Assembly: GCF_002243045.1 (NCBI RefSeq)
Contig: NZ_MBKP01000009.1
Span: forward strand, 1-64,000
DNA from: Methanolobus psychrotolerans
GTDB lineage: Archaea; Halobacteriota; Methanosarcinia; Methanosarcinales; Methanosarcinaceae
Direction: 5' to 3'
DNA: 64,000 bases
This document shows positions 29,686-36,333 of this stretch, piece by piece (positions within the stretch are counted from its first letter, which is position 1; the number at the start of each line of letters is the position of its first letter). A program made the translations under genes and the position numbers. Below the pieces are notes generated by a model that worked only from the letters and a program-made list of their open reading frames with translations, searched no databases and was not told the origin of the DNA.

Positions 29686-30053
29686 GATTACCGTCGCTGT
29701 ACATTTCAGAGATAATTAGTGCCATTGACTCCATAGATAATTTTACTTCAGGTATGAACAAAGATGGTTTTCTGGATGATGAGAAAACAAAAAGTGCTGT
29801 TGTACGACAGTTTGAGATAATGGGAGAAGCCAGTAAAGCTTTACCAAAGAGCATTAAAGAACTTGCACCGGACATTCCCTGGAGCAATATTGCAGGAATG
29901 AGGGACCGACTTATACACGCTTATTTTGTTGTAGATTATAATCTTGTGTGGAAGACATTGGAAGAAGAATTGCCTGGACTTAAAGAAAGACTTGAAAGAC
30001 TTGAAAGACTTGAAATGCTTCAGATCGATGCTATAAAAGATGAGAAACTCTGA
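29682..30053 (+). CDS. HEPN-domain (HepT-like) toxin
   Basis: A 123-aa helical toxin with RDRLIHAYFVVD (Rx4HxY). It overlaps the MNT stop. The C-terminus carries ERLERLERLE, encoded by a 9-bp unit (GAAAGACTT) repeated about three to four times, so its tail can lengthen or shorten by slippage. Otherwise it is intact. Confidence 0.88.
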   Translation: MRLPSLYISEIISAIDSIDNFTSGMNKDGFLDDEKTKSAVVRQFEIMGEASKALPKSIKELAPDIPWSNIAGMRDRLIHAYFVVDYNLVWKTLEEELPGLKERLERLERLEMLQIDAIKDEKL

Positions 30054-30427
30054 AGGACAAACATTATCCCTTGACTAAAGTTTTGTTGCTAGAACTTGAT
30101 CCATGAGCAGATCGTAGAATACATAATCTTGAGGTTTGTTTCTATTTCTTACCACTACTCAGCAGCATGGCAATGTACCGCCTGCGCCGGTGTGGTTTGG
30201 TTGCGTTGTTATCAGACCTATAAAAGAGTATGCACCAGATCTCATCAGACCGACCAGCGGACCCTTAGATAAGCGATACAAGGGTCCTGGATGTGTGAAT
30301 GGGGACTGTCATACATACATCGTGAATAGTTCTCATGGTAAATTATATACCCACGTAAGAACAATATCTCACGTATGTCAATATTATTGACAACACAATT
30401 GAAGTCATATTAAAGGTGAAAAAGATA
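30054..30427 (+). promoter_or_regulatory. Regulatory region of the antitoxin-GNAT pair
   Basis: Part of this gap (30170-30290) is a copy of the dispersed tail repeat (GACCGACCAGCGGACCC). Closer to the gene, AATTATATAC (30341-30350) is a good TATA box. A perfect 15-bp palindrome GTCAATATTATTGAC (30377-30391) lies at the expected start of transcription, 37 bp before the antitoxin ATG. That position is typical of autoregulated toxin-antitoxin operators. Confidence 0.6.
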
Positions 30428-30571
30428 ATGGCAAAACCTATTGAACTGGGACTTGTGCTGGAAGGTGAAGATGCAAAAGAGTTCTGGGATAATGAGAAAA
30501 AGCCAGCTACCAGGCAACAGGTAGAAATGTTCAAAAAAGCCAGGAAAATATCCGATAGTATCCGTTTTTAG
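30428..30571 (+). CDS. 47-aa antitoxin of the GNAT toxin
   Basis: This is too short for the ORF track. It reads MAKPIELGLVLEGEDAKEFW and ends ARKISDSIRF, with GGTG nine bases upstream of ATG. It sits 13 bp before the GNAT gene, the layout of GNAT toxin operons (antitoxin first). It lacks an obvious RHH or HTH but is small and charged. Its C-terminal tail survives in the deleted copy at 26811, showing that both genes were duplicated together. Confidence 0.7.
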   Translation: MAKPIELGLVLEGEDAKEFWDNEKKPATRQQVEMFKKARKISDSIRF

Positions 30572-30584
30572 TCCCGGCATCGAT

Positions 30585-31100
30585 ATGTCTGAATCTGATC
30601 TTTCTATTTCTGCGCTTTCTAAGAGAGACGATGTTTTGCTTTTTTGCTGCAATAACGATGATTTGAATGATTTTTTAAAAAATGATGCTCTGAGCAATCA
30701 GGAACAACTCATAAGTAAAACCTATGTTTGTTATTATCGGGGACACTTTGCAGGATACTTTACCCTGACCACAGATACTATAAAAGTTAGATCCGTTGAT
30801 GATTCTGACTGTGTTGATGATTTCCCATATTCCCGTTATCCGGCTGTAAAACTCGCAAGGCTTGCCACTGACAAAAGATTTGAAAGAAAAGGTATTGGCT
30901 CGCATATGTTGTTTGCAGCAATAGGTCTTGCCCAAAGGGTAGCTGACATCACCGGATGCAGATATATTACAGTGGATTCAAAGCCCGAATCTACAGGATT
31001 TTACATAATATACGGATTTAAGATCGTTAAAAGATCTATTAAGAAAGACTACACGTCCCTGTATCTGAACATGCAACCGATAATAGAGGACCTTGAATAG
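30585..31100 (+). CDS. GNAT-family acetyltransferase toxin
   Basis: A 171-aa GCN5-type acetyltransferase. The acetyl-CoA loop RKGIGSHML follows ARLATDKRFE, and the end YITVDSKPESTGFYIIYGF is typical of TacT/AtaT-like toxins that acetylate aminoacyl-tRNA. Its target here is not known. It is preceded by a short antitoxin gene and a palindromic operator. A deleted duplicate lies 4 kb upstream. Confidence 0.82.
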   Translation: MSESDLSISALSKRDDVLLFCCNNDDLNDFLKNDALSNQEQLISKTYVCYYRGHFAGYFTLTTDTIKVRSVDDSDCVDDFPYSRYPAVKLARLATDKRFERKGIGSHMLFAAIGLAQRVADITGCRYITVDSKPESTGFYIIYGFKIVKRSIKKDYTSLYLNMQPIIEDLE

Positions 31101-31690
31101 ATCCCCCGCCCATACAACAAAGCCCAATTATCGTACATGCACAGCGGTGAGCGTTAGTGGGGTTCGCTTTTGCGGGGAGAATGGATGGCATCCTTTGTAT
31201 CCGTGCAGGAACGATCAATGCCAGGACCAGCCTTTCCAGGACGGCATCTTTGCGTTATATCCGGAAGATATCGCTTAAATGCTGGAAAGTTTCCGGAAGT
31301 GAGAATTTTGTTCTTTTTATGGGAGTGGAATGTGCTGCCTGCTTCCTAAACGGATACTTTTGTACAAAGAACTACGAGTATGCCTGTGTTATCTGCTAAA
31401 CGACTGTTTAGCAGGCACTCAACTCCGTAGGAGGTGAGTGTATCCGTGTTCATCTGTGGTTTCTTTCAAAATATGAACCGCAGATAAACGCAGATACACG
31501 CAGATATTGCTTCTTGTCGTCCGTGTCTGTCGATGGTCAGGTGACCATTCGCATCTCTGCAAGATGAACATATATTCATGATGAACCGCACCGCCTGCGG
31601 CGGGGTGGTTGCATTGTTATAAGATCCACCAAAGAGCATGCAACAAATCTCAGCAGACCGACCAGCGGACCCCGTCTTATAGTGATCCAC
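31101..31690 (+). repeat. Repeat block: GNAT 3' flank, 50-nt element, hairpin unit, tail
   Basis: No gene is seen. In order it holds the direct repeat also found at 26985, a segment shared with 35265-35330 (ACTTTTGTACAAAGAACTACG), the 50-nt element in reverse orientation (31391-31440), part of a hairpin unit, and the tail repeat with GGTCAGGTGACC, a GCCGCCTGCGGCGG palindrome-like core and GACCGACCAGCGGACCC. ORFs listed here are artefacts of the repeats. Confidence 0.75.
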
Positions 31691-31691
31691 A

Positions 31692-31858
31692 GCTTAAAAC
31701 AGACAGATCAGCATCATTATCCCCTCAATATATATAACACCGCAAATTATTCTTGCGAGATTTTCACAAAACTTAAATATGTTCCCTGAGTTTAGTTTAC
31801 CCAACGAAGTATAATTATACAGGCATACGATCTGCCTGCTGTGTTGGGTGAATGAAAA
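31692..31858 (+). promoter_or_regulatory. Promoter and structured leader, copy 1
   Basis: This segment matches 36107-36275 at about 80 percent. TATA-like boxes occur at ATATATATAAC (about 31729) and AAAACTTAAATATG (about 31769). The leader that would follow folds: outer stem ACCCAAC (31799-31805) with GTTGGGT (31843-31849), inner hairpin GTATA-AT-TATAC (31809-31820), and hairpin CAGGCA (31820-31825) with TGCCTG (31833-31838). Compared with copy 2, stems P1 and P2 keep pairing through changes on both sides. It ends at the start codon of the truncated epimerase. Confidence 0.65.
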
Positions 31859-32035
31859 ATGGTGGTAGTGAGCAGTCTTTCTGATCTTAGGATTCTGGTT
31901 ACAGGTGGCGCCGGCTTCATCGGCAGTCACGTAGTTGACAGGCTTGTAAAGTCAGGTAACAAAGTTACCGTTTTTGACAACCTCAGCTTCGGCAGGATGG
32001 ATTTCATAGCCCATCATCATAATAATTCTTATTAA
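31859..32035 (+). pseudogene. Truncated NAD-dependent nucleotide-sugar epimerase
   Basis: Fifty-eight codons give the Rossmann start of a GalE-like epimerase/dehydratase: [20 protein letters not shown], then [14 protein letters not shown]. The frame breaks after IAHHHNN and stops at TAA 32033. The remaining 250 or so residues, including the YxxxK catalytic site, are gone. What follows is a UPF0175-like gene. It is driven by the duplicated leader and may mark the end of a deleted sugar-nucleotide gene block. Confidence 0.85.
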
Positions 32036-32040
32036 TATCT

Positions 32041-32262
32041 ATGGATGTAACTGAGCACTATCTGATCGAGGAGTACTCAAATGGCAGAATAAGTAAGGGA
32101 AAAGCTGCCAAGATGCTGGATATCAGTATTTATGAGATCAACGACCTGTTCGAAAAACATCGTGTTAAAGATAGTATTAGCTATGAGAACTTTATCAAAG
32201 GCATGGAAATTGCTGAGAAATACAGCAAGTATGGTCCTGATAAAGAGAAAAAGAAAGAATGA
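32041..32262 (+). CDS. UPF0175-like HTH antitoxin candidate
   Basis: A 73-aa protein with the pattern YLIEEYSNGRISKGKAAKML and DISIYEINDLFEKHRV, the helix-turn-helix of UPF0175, a family found as antitoxin of PIN toxins. It ends in a Lys-rich tail (KEKKKE). It is at the edge of a decayed epimerase, and no PIN toxin gene follows. The start at ATG 32041 may be truncated relative to family members. Confidence 0.65.
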   Translation: MDVTEHYLIEEYSNGRISKGKAAKMLDISIYEINDLFEKHRVKDSISYENFIKGMEIAEKYSKYGPDKEKKKE

Positions 32263-32324
32263 TCATGTTAGTTTTAAGCGTGATGCATGACTCTTTTATA
32301 AGTCAATGCAGGCAGAGGGAGATG

Positions 32325-32685
32325 TCAGATCTGATTCTCCAGTTCGTCCAATAGATCCCGTATCATAGGCTTTGCTTCCGGGATGCCTTCCTTTACGCTG
32401 AGCCAGACAACTTCAAGGTTTACACCAAAATATCCATGGATCAGCTTGTTCCGAATGCCTGCCAGATCTTTCCAGGGAATTGAAGGGTAATTTTGCCTTA
32501 TATCCTCAGGGACTTTCTTTGCTGCTTCACCAATTATCTCCAGGGCCCGTATCACGGCGTATTGAGTCTTGATATCTTTTAGGAAATCCTCAAAAGTACA
32601 GCCATAGACAAAGTTCTCTGCTGCATCCATGGCATTGCAGATGTCCTGTACATAGTCCCTTATATCCCGAATGCTAATCCCTCAT
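32325..32685 (-). pseudogene. HEPN toxin gene with a one-base frameshift near its start
   Basis: The body is a standard HEPN toxin with IRNKLIHGYFGVN (Rx4HxY). In other cassettes the HEPN ATG overlaps the MNT stop (ATGA). Here that ATG (32685) is followed by AGG GAT TAG and stops. Removing one G from the GGG run (32679-32681) restores MRISIRDIRDYVQ and runs into the rest of the gene. So an extra base silences the normal start. Translation from ATG 32630 (101 aa) or from the in-frame ATT remains possible but would lack the first helix or need a rare start. Confidence 0.7.
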
Positions 32686-32984
32686 ATGGCTTCAACTTCC
32701 TTAAGTATGTATTTTCCGATATTTGGTTTCAGTGCATCTTTCATGACAAGATCCACTTTGATCCCCAGATAATCGGAAAGGTAGTTCTCCAGATGAACGA
32801 ATCTGAAAATAGTAGGAGTTTTGCTAAACTCCACCAGCACATCAAGATCACTTTCCGTAGTGTGATCTCCCCTTATATAGGACCCAAATAATCCTATGTA
32901 ACTTACATTATATTGCTCTTTCAACTCCGGCAGCATTTCGCGGAGTTTGGTTCTGTATAGTTCAACATCTCTATTATCTGGCAT
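32682..32984 (-). CDS. MNT-type nucleotidyltransferase antitoxin
   Basis: A 100-aa MntA-like protein with GLFGSYIRGDHTTESDLDVL (GSx10DxD) and C-terminal KPNIGKYILKEVEAI. It is the antitoxin partner of the frameshifted HEPN gene directly downstream. It is intact; its ribosome site is weak. The pair faces the opposite way from the others in this region. Confidence 0.88.
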   Translation of the reverse strand: MPDNRDVELYRTKLREMLPELKEQYNVSYIGLFGSYIRGDHTTESDLDVLVEFSKTPTIFRFVHLENYLSDYLGIKVDLVMKDALKPNIGKYILKEVEAI

Positions 32985-33115
32985 ATTGATCTTAGAAGGG
33001 ACTTTCTAAGTTAATGTTAGTTTTATTGATATAAGTTGTTTGTCCTTTGCTGGAAAAGGCACAGATATTCAATAGACGGCCAAAGGGCTTAGGAGAGATG
33101 ATAGTGTATTAAGCT

Positions 33116-33155
33116 CATCACTTCAGTGATGGGATTTTCGAAGTTTTTTTTAAAT
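33116..33155 (+). terminator. Hairpin with T-tract
   Basis: CATCAC-TTCA-GTGATG (33116-33131) forms a perfect 6-bp stem, followed by GGATTTTCGAAG and a run of eight T. It looks like a terminator on the plus strand, but no plus-strand gene ends nearby, so it may have been carried in with the relic of a lost gene. Confidence 0.4.
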
Positions 33156-33171
33156 CTAGCTCGTTGATAAG

Positions 33172-33306
33172 GAATGCGCAGAAGCATACTATACCCCGCA
33201 GACTTCCGGACGCATAGACAAGGTTATGCAAAAGTTTTACAGATCATCTTTGCCTGTCCATCCGCTTGCTGCAGGGGAAGTCAGCCTTAGCGAGACAGAG
33301 GCTTAA
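33172..33306 (+). pseudogene. C-terminal fragment of YgiT-type gene
   Basis: Forty-four codons (ECAEAYYTPQTSGRIDKVMQ onward) match the end of the gene at 28454-28717 with several substitutions and a different stop. Its N-terminus with the first CxxC is missing. The similarity continues past the stop into the hairpin repeat and 50-nt element, so a block of at least 200 bp was duplicated. Confidence 0.8.
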
Positions 33307-33333
33307 GAAATGCTGGTCTTATTCTGAAATGAA

Positions 33334-34035
33334 CCGCAGATACACTCACCTCTTACAGAGTTGAGTGCCTGCTAAACATCCGTTTAGCAGGTCACGCAGA
33401 TGCACGCAGATTTTTGTTTATTCTCATCCGTGTTTATCCGTGTTCATCTGTGGTTTTATTTCACATTGGACCGCAGATAAACGCAGATGCACACAGATAT
33501 TGTTTATTCTCATCTGTGTTTATCTGTGTTCATCTGTGGTTTTAATTAATAGCGAACCGCAGATAAACGCAGATGCACGCATATATTGATTCTTGTCGTC
33601 CGTGTTTATCTGTGTTCATCTGTGGTTTTAATTAATAGCGAACCGCAGATAAACGCAGATGCACACAGATATTATTTATTCTCATCTGCGTTAATCTGTG
33701 TTCATCTGTGGTTTTAGTCAATAGCGAACCGCAGATACACGCAGATGCACGCAGATATTGGTTAGTCTCATCTGCGTTAATCTGTGTTCATCTGTGGTTT
33801 TATTTCACATTGGACCGCAGATAAACGCAGATGCACGCAGATTTTTGTTTATTCTCATCCGTGTTTATCCGTGTTCATCTGTGGTTTCTTTCAAAATATG
33901 AACCGCAGATAAACGCAGATGCACGCATATATTGATTCTTGTCGTCCGTGTCTATCGATGGTCAGGTGACCATTCGGTTCTCTATAAAATTAACATATAT
34001 TCATGATGGACCGCGCCGCCTGCGGTGAAGTGAGT
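33334..34035 (+). repeat. Array of palindromic 86-bp repeats (plus orientation)
   Basis: At least six units begin with CCGCAGATA(A/C)ACGCAG at 33471, 33557, 33643, 33729, 33815 and 33903, spaced 86 bp (last 88). A first unit at 33335 carries the 50-nt element (33343-33392). Each unit is a hairpin: a left arm of three GCAGAT boxes 10 bp apart, a loop of about 13 nt (ATTGTTTATTCTC), a right arm of three ATCTG boxes, then TTTTAATTAATAGCGAA. The array ends in the tail repeat (GGTCAGGTGACC). It is not a CRISPR array. The stretch to 34253 contains nothing recognisable. Confidence 0.9.
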
Positions 34036-34253
34036 GGACTGTTCCAGGCCTAAATACTTTTTATTTGTTTCCTTTTGTGCGACCACACAAAAGAATTAAC
34101 TCAGCTGGCGACAACTGAAATGCATCACTGGGGATAGAACTTAAAACAGTTAGTTAGTTCTTTGTTACTTGATATAATTATTTTAAAACCAGGTTTATGC
34201 TCATCTTCTTAGGAATTACTTCAAGGGAGTAATGATGGCGATATAACGTGTTT

Positions 34254-34865
34254 CTAATTGAACAGGTTCCAGAAATAGTTTGCTGCATATCCTGCCAGGA
34301 AGGAGAGGAGAATAGTTAAGGCGTTTTCTTTGAGCCAATAACCTGTTCTGAATTTCTGTATATTGCAGGCTTTGTTAGTGTCAATATATCCGAGAAGCCT
34401 TTTTCCTATACGAATGGTTTCTTTGTAGGCTTCAACTGCATCAAAAGGAGAATTACCTACTGATCTCATTTCGATGTTCCTGGCATCCTGAGCCTTTGTT
34501 TTGAAGTCTTCGAATTCCTTGATGAATACATGTTCAGGAACATTTATAAAAAACTCAAGGTCCCTGTCATCAGAAACAAGGTCCAATTCCTTTTTCATTT
34601 CTACCCATAAGAGCTTATATGAATCCAGGGTTGCCCTTGTCAGATGGTTCTTTGCCTTTTGAAGGTTCTCAAGACGCTTTTCATCCGGGTAATCCGGATT
34701 ATATATGTGAGAGACATGGGCAAGAGTATTGTCCAATTCATTTGTTATCTGAACAGGTTTGTTCCCTATGTATCCTACAAGGTCAGCATAAGCGGGTACA
34801 AAGACATCTCTGTATATCTCGAATATCTCTTCAACTGAACTGTTATCCACTACCACAATGATCAC
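34254..34865 (-). CDS. Hypothetical helical protein with C-terminal membrane anchor
   Basis: A 203-aa protein that is mostly helical and charged, with one hydrophobic segment at the very end (LTILLSFLAGYAANYFW), so it is probably tail-anchored with its body in the cytoplasm. Start is GTG 34865, overlapping the stop of the gene upstream (GTGA), so the two are translationally coupled. I do not recognise either. The pairing of a small protein with a tail-anchored partner inside a toxin-antitoxin island suggests a toxin-antitoxin or phage-defence pair, which is inference only. Confidence 0.6.
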   Translation of the reverse strand: MIIVVVDNSSVEEIFEIYRDVFVPAYADLVGYIGNKPVQITNELDNTLAHVSHIYNPDYPDEKRLENLQKAKNHLTRATLDSYKLLWVEMKKELDLVSDDRDLEFFINVPEHVFIKEFEDFKTKAQDARNIEMRSVGNSPFDAVEAYKETIRIGKRLLGYIDTNKACNIQKFRTGYWLKENALTILLSFLAGYAANYFWNLFN

Positions 34866-35086
34866 TTTTTAAGAGCTTTTTCAAAAACAGTGTCGATGTC
34901 TATATCCGTTCTCGGAAAGACACAACCCTGTATAGTGACTATATTCTGCTCAAGTGATACGATCTTCAACTCGTCCTTTCCCAGCCTTTTCGCTACAAAA
35001 CTGTCGACATCTTCTGTGGTGGAGAAATCACTGATCTTGACATTGAACTTATCTTCAAAAAGGACAGTATCGGCTTTTAAGGACAT
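34862..35086 (-). CDS. Small hypothetical protein, first gene of an unknown two-gene cassette
   Basis: Seventy-four residues, MSLKADTVLFEDKFNVKISD to the end, with alternating hydrophobic/charged residues and one Cys. ATG 35086 has GGAG eight bases upstream, better than the track start at 35131. It overlaps the tail-anchored gene by 4 bp. No family recognised; it could be the antidote or sensor of the pair. Confidence 0.6.
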   Translation of the reverse strand: MSLKADTVLFEDKFNVKISDFSTTEDVDSFVAKRLGKDELKIVSLEQNIVTIQGCVFPRTDIDIDTVFEKALKK

Positions 35087-35264
35087 GTTTTTTCTCCACT
35101 CTATAATACAGGAATATAAAGGAATGAACAATATATAACTTTTTCCAGATGACGACTTTTAAAACAAAAGAGTGGATTTTAGTTGAGATCATGCTTCGTG
35201 ATGGTATTGTCATGCAATTACAATTAAATTTACAATAGATTTTTATTATTTTATCAGAAGTTAT

Positions 35265-35800
35265 GGAATGCGCCGCCTGCCTCCGGAACGGATGCTTTTG
35301 TACAAAGAACTACGGGTATGCCTGTGTTATCTTCTAAGTTGAGCAGGCACTCAACTCCGTAGGAAGTGAGTGTATCCGTGTTCATCTGTGGTTTTAATTA
35401 ATAACGAACCGCAGATAAACGCAGATGCACACAGATATTGTTTATTCTAATCTGCGTTAATCTGTGTTCATCTGTGGTTTTAGTTTATAGCGAACCGCAG
35501 ATAAACGCAGATGCACACAGATATTGTTTATTCTAATCTGTGTTTATCCGTGTTCATCTGTGGTTTTAGTTAATAACGAACCGCAGATACACGCAGATGC
35601 ACACAGATATTGTTTATTCTCATCTATGTCTATCGATGGTCAGGTGACCATTCGGATCTCTACAAAATTAACATATATTGATGATGGAACGCACCACCTG
35701 CCACCGATATGTTTACGCCATTATCAAACCCACCAAAGAGCATGCACCAGATCTCACCAGACCGACCAGCGGACCCCTGGACAAGCGACACAAAAGCCCG
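35265..35800 (+). repeat. Repeat block with 50-nt element, three hairpin units and tail
   Basis: It opens with a copy of the 31325-31390 segment (CTTTTGTACAAAGAACTACG). A damaged 50-nt element follows (35329-35371), then hairpin units starting near 35408, 35494 and 35580 (86-bp spacing), and the tail repeat with GGTCAGGTGACC and GACCGACCAGCGGACCCC. The sequence to 36106 is C- and A-rich with no gene seen. ORFs here translate the repeat and are not real. Confidence 0.8.
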
Positions 35801-36106
35801 GGTATAGATAGAGCTGCTTCTCAGAACAACCCGTTATTCTTCCAGAAGAACTTTTTTTCGCAACCCCTTTCAAACTCCTCCAAAACACCGGGATAAAGCG
35901 CCGGACACCTGGCTTCTTCCAGTGTTATACAAAATATCATCACCCATGAGATAAATACACCCCAACGCCCTCAACAGTCTCAATAAACACACAACCTCCC
36001 CCATCAGACAGTACTGTCGATCCTGCTGACAGATCCTGCTAATATCCAGGGATATATCCTTTTTCTCCTCTCCGCCCGGACCGACCCCCAGCTTTTAGCA
36101 ATCCAG

Positions 36107-36333
36107 GCTTAAAACAGACAAATTACCACCATTATCCCCACCATTTATATATAACGCCGCAAATTATTCTTGCACTATTTTCACAAAACTTAAATATGTT
36201 CAATGAATCTAATGTACCCATTGAAGTACAAATGTACAGGCATACGATGTGCCTGCTGTGATGGGTGATTGAAAAATGGTGGTATCAGACAGATCATATT
36301 TTACTCATGTTTTCTTTCTGAGCTGGTAATATC
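36107..36333 (+). promoter_or_regulatory. Promoter and structured leader, copy 2, before wzx
   Basis: Duplicate of 31692-31867, matching up to 36284. TATA-like boxes: TTTATATATAAC (36144) and AAAACTTAAATATG (36186). The leader folds the same way: ACCCATT (36216-36222) with GATGGGT (36260-36266), GTACA-AA-TGTAC (36226-36237), and CAGGCA (36237-36242) with TGCCTG (36250-36255). It continues through AAAATGGTGGTA, which is a start codon in copy 1, then about 50 bp of unique sequence to the flippase ATG. Confidence 0.65.

Noticed and set aside
30136-30390. 84-aa ORF, and the similar one at 35678
   Set aside because: Shared peptide PDLxRPTSGPLDKR arises from the tail repeat, which also occurs at 31640 without an open frame. 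It is not a conserved protein.
33365-33589. ORFs in hairpin arrays (also 35524-35811)
   Set aside because: Their translations (CVYLCSSVVL-like) are frames through the palindromic repeat and appear wherever it occurs. They have no ribosome sites.
33334-34035. CRISPR array
   Set aside because: Unit spacing is constant, but the whole 86-bp unit is repeated, including the parts between palindromes; there are no unique spacers and no cas genes.
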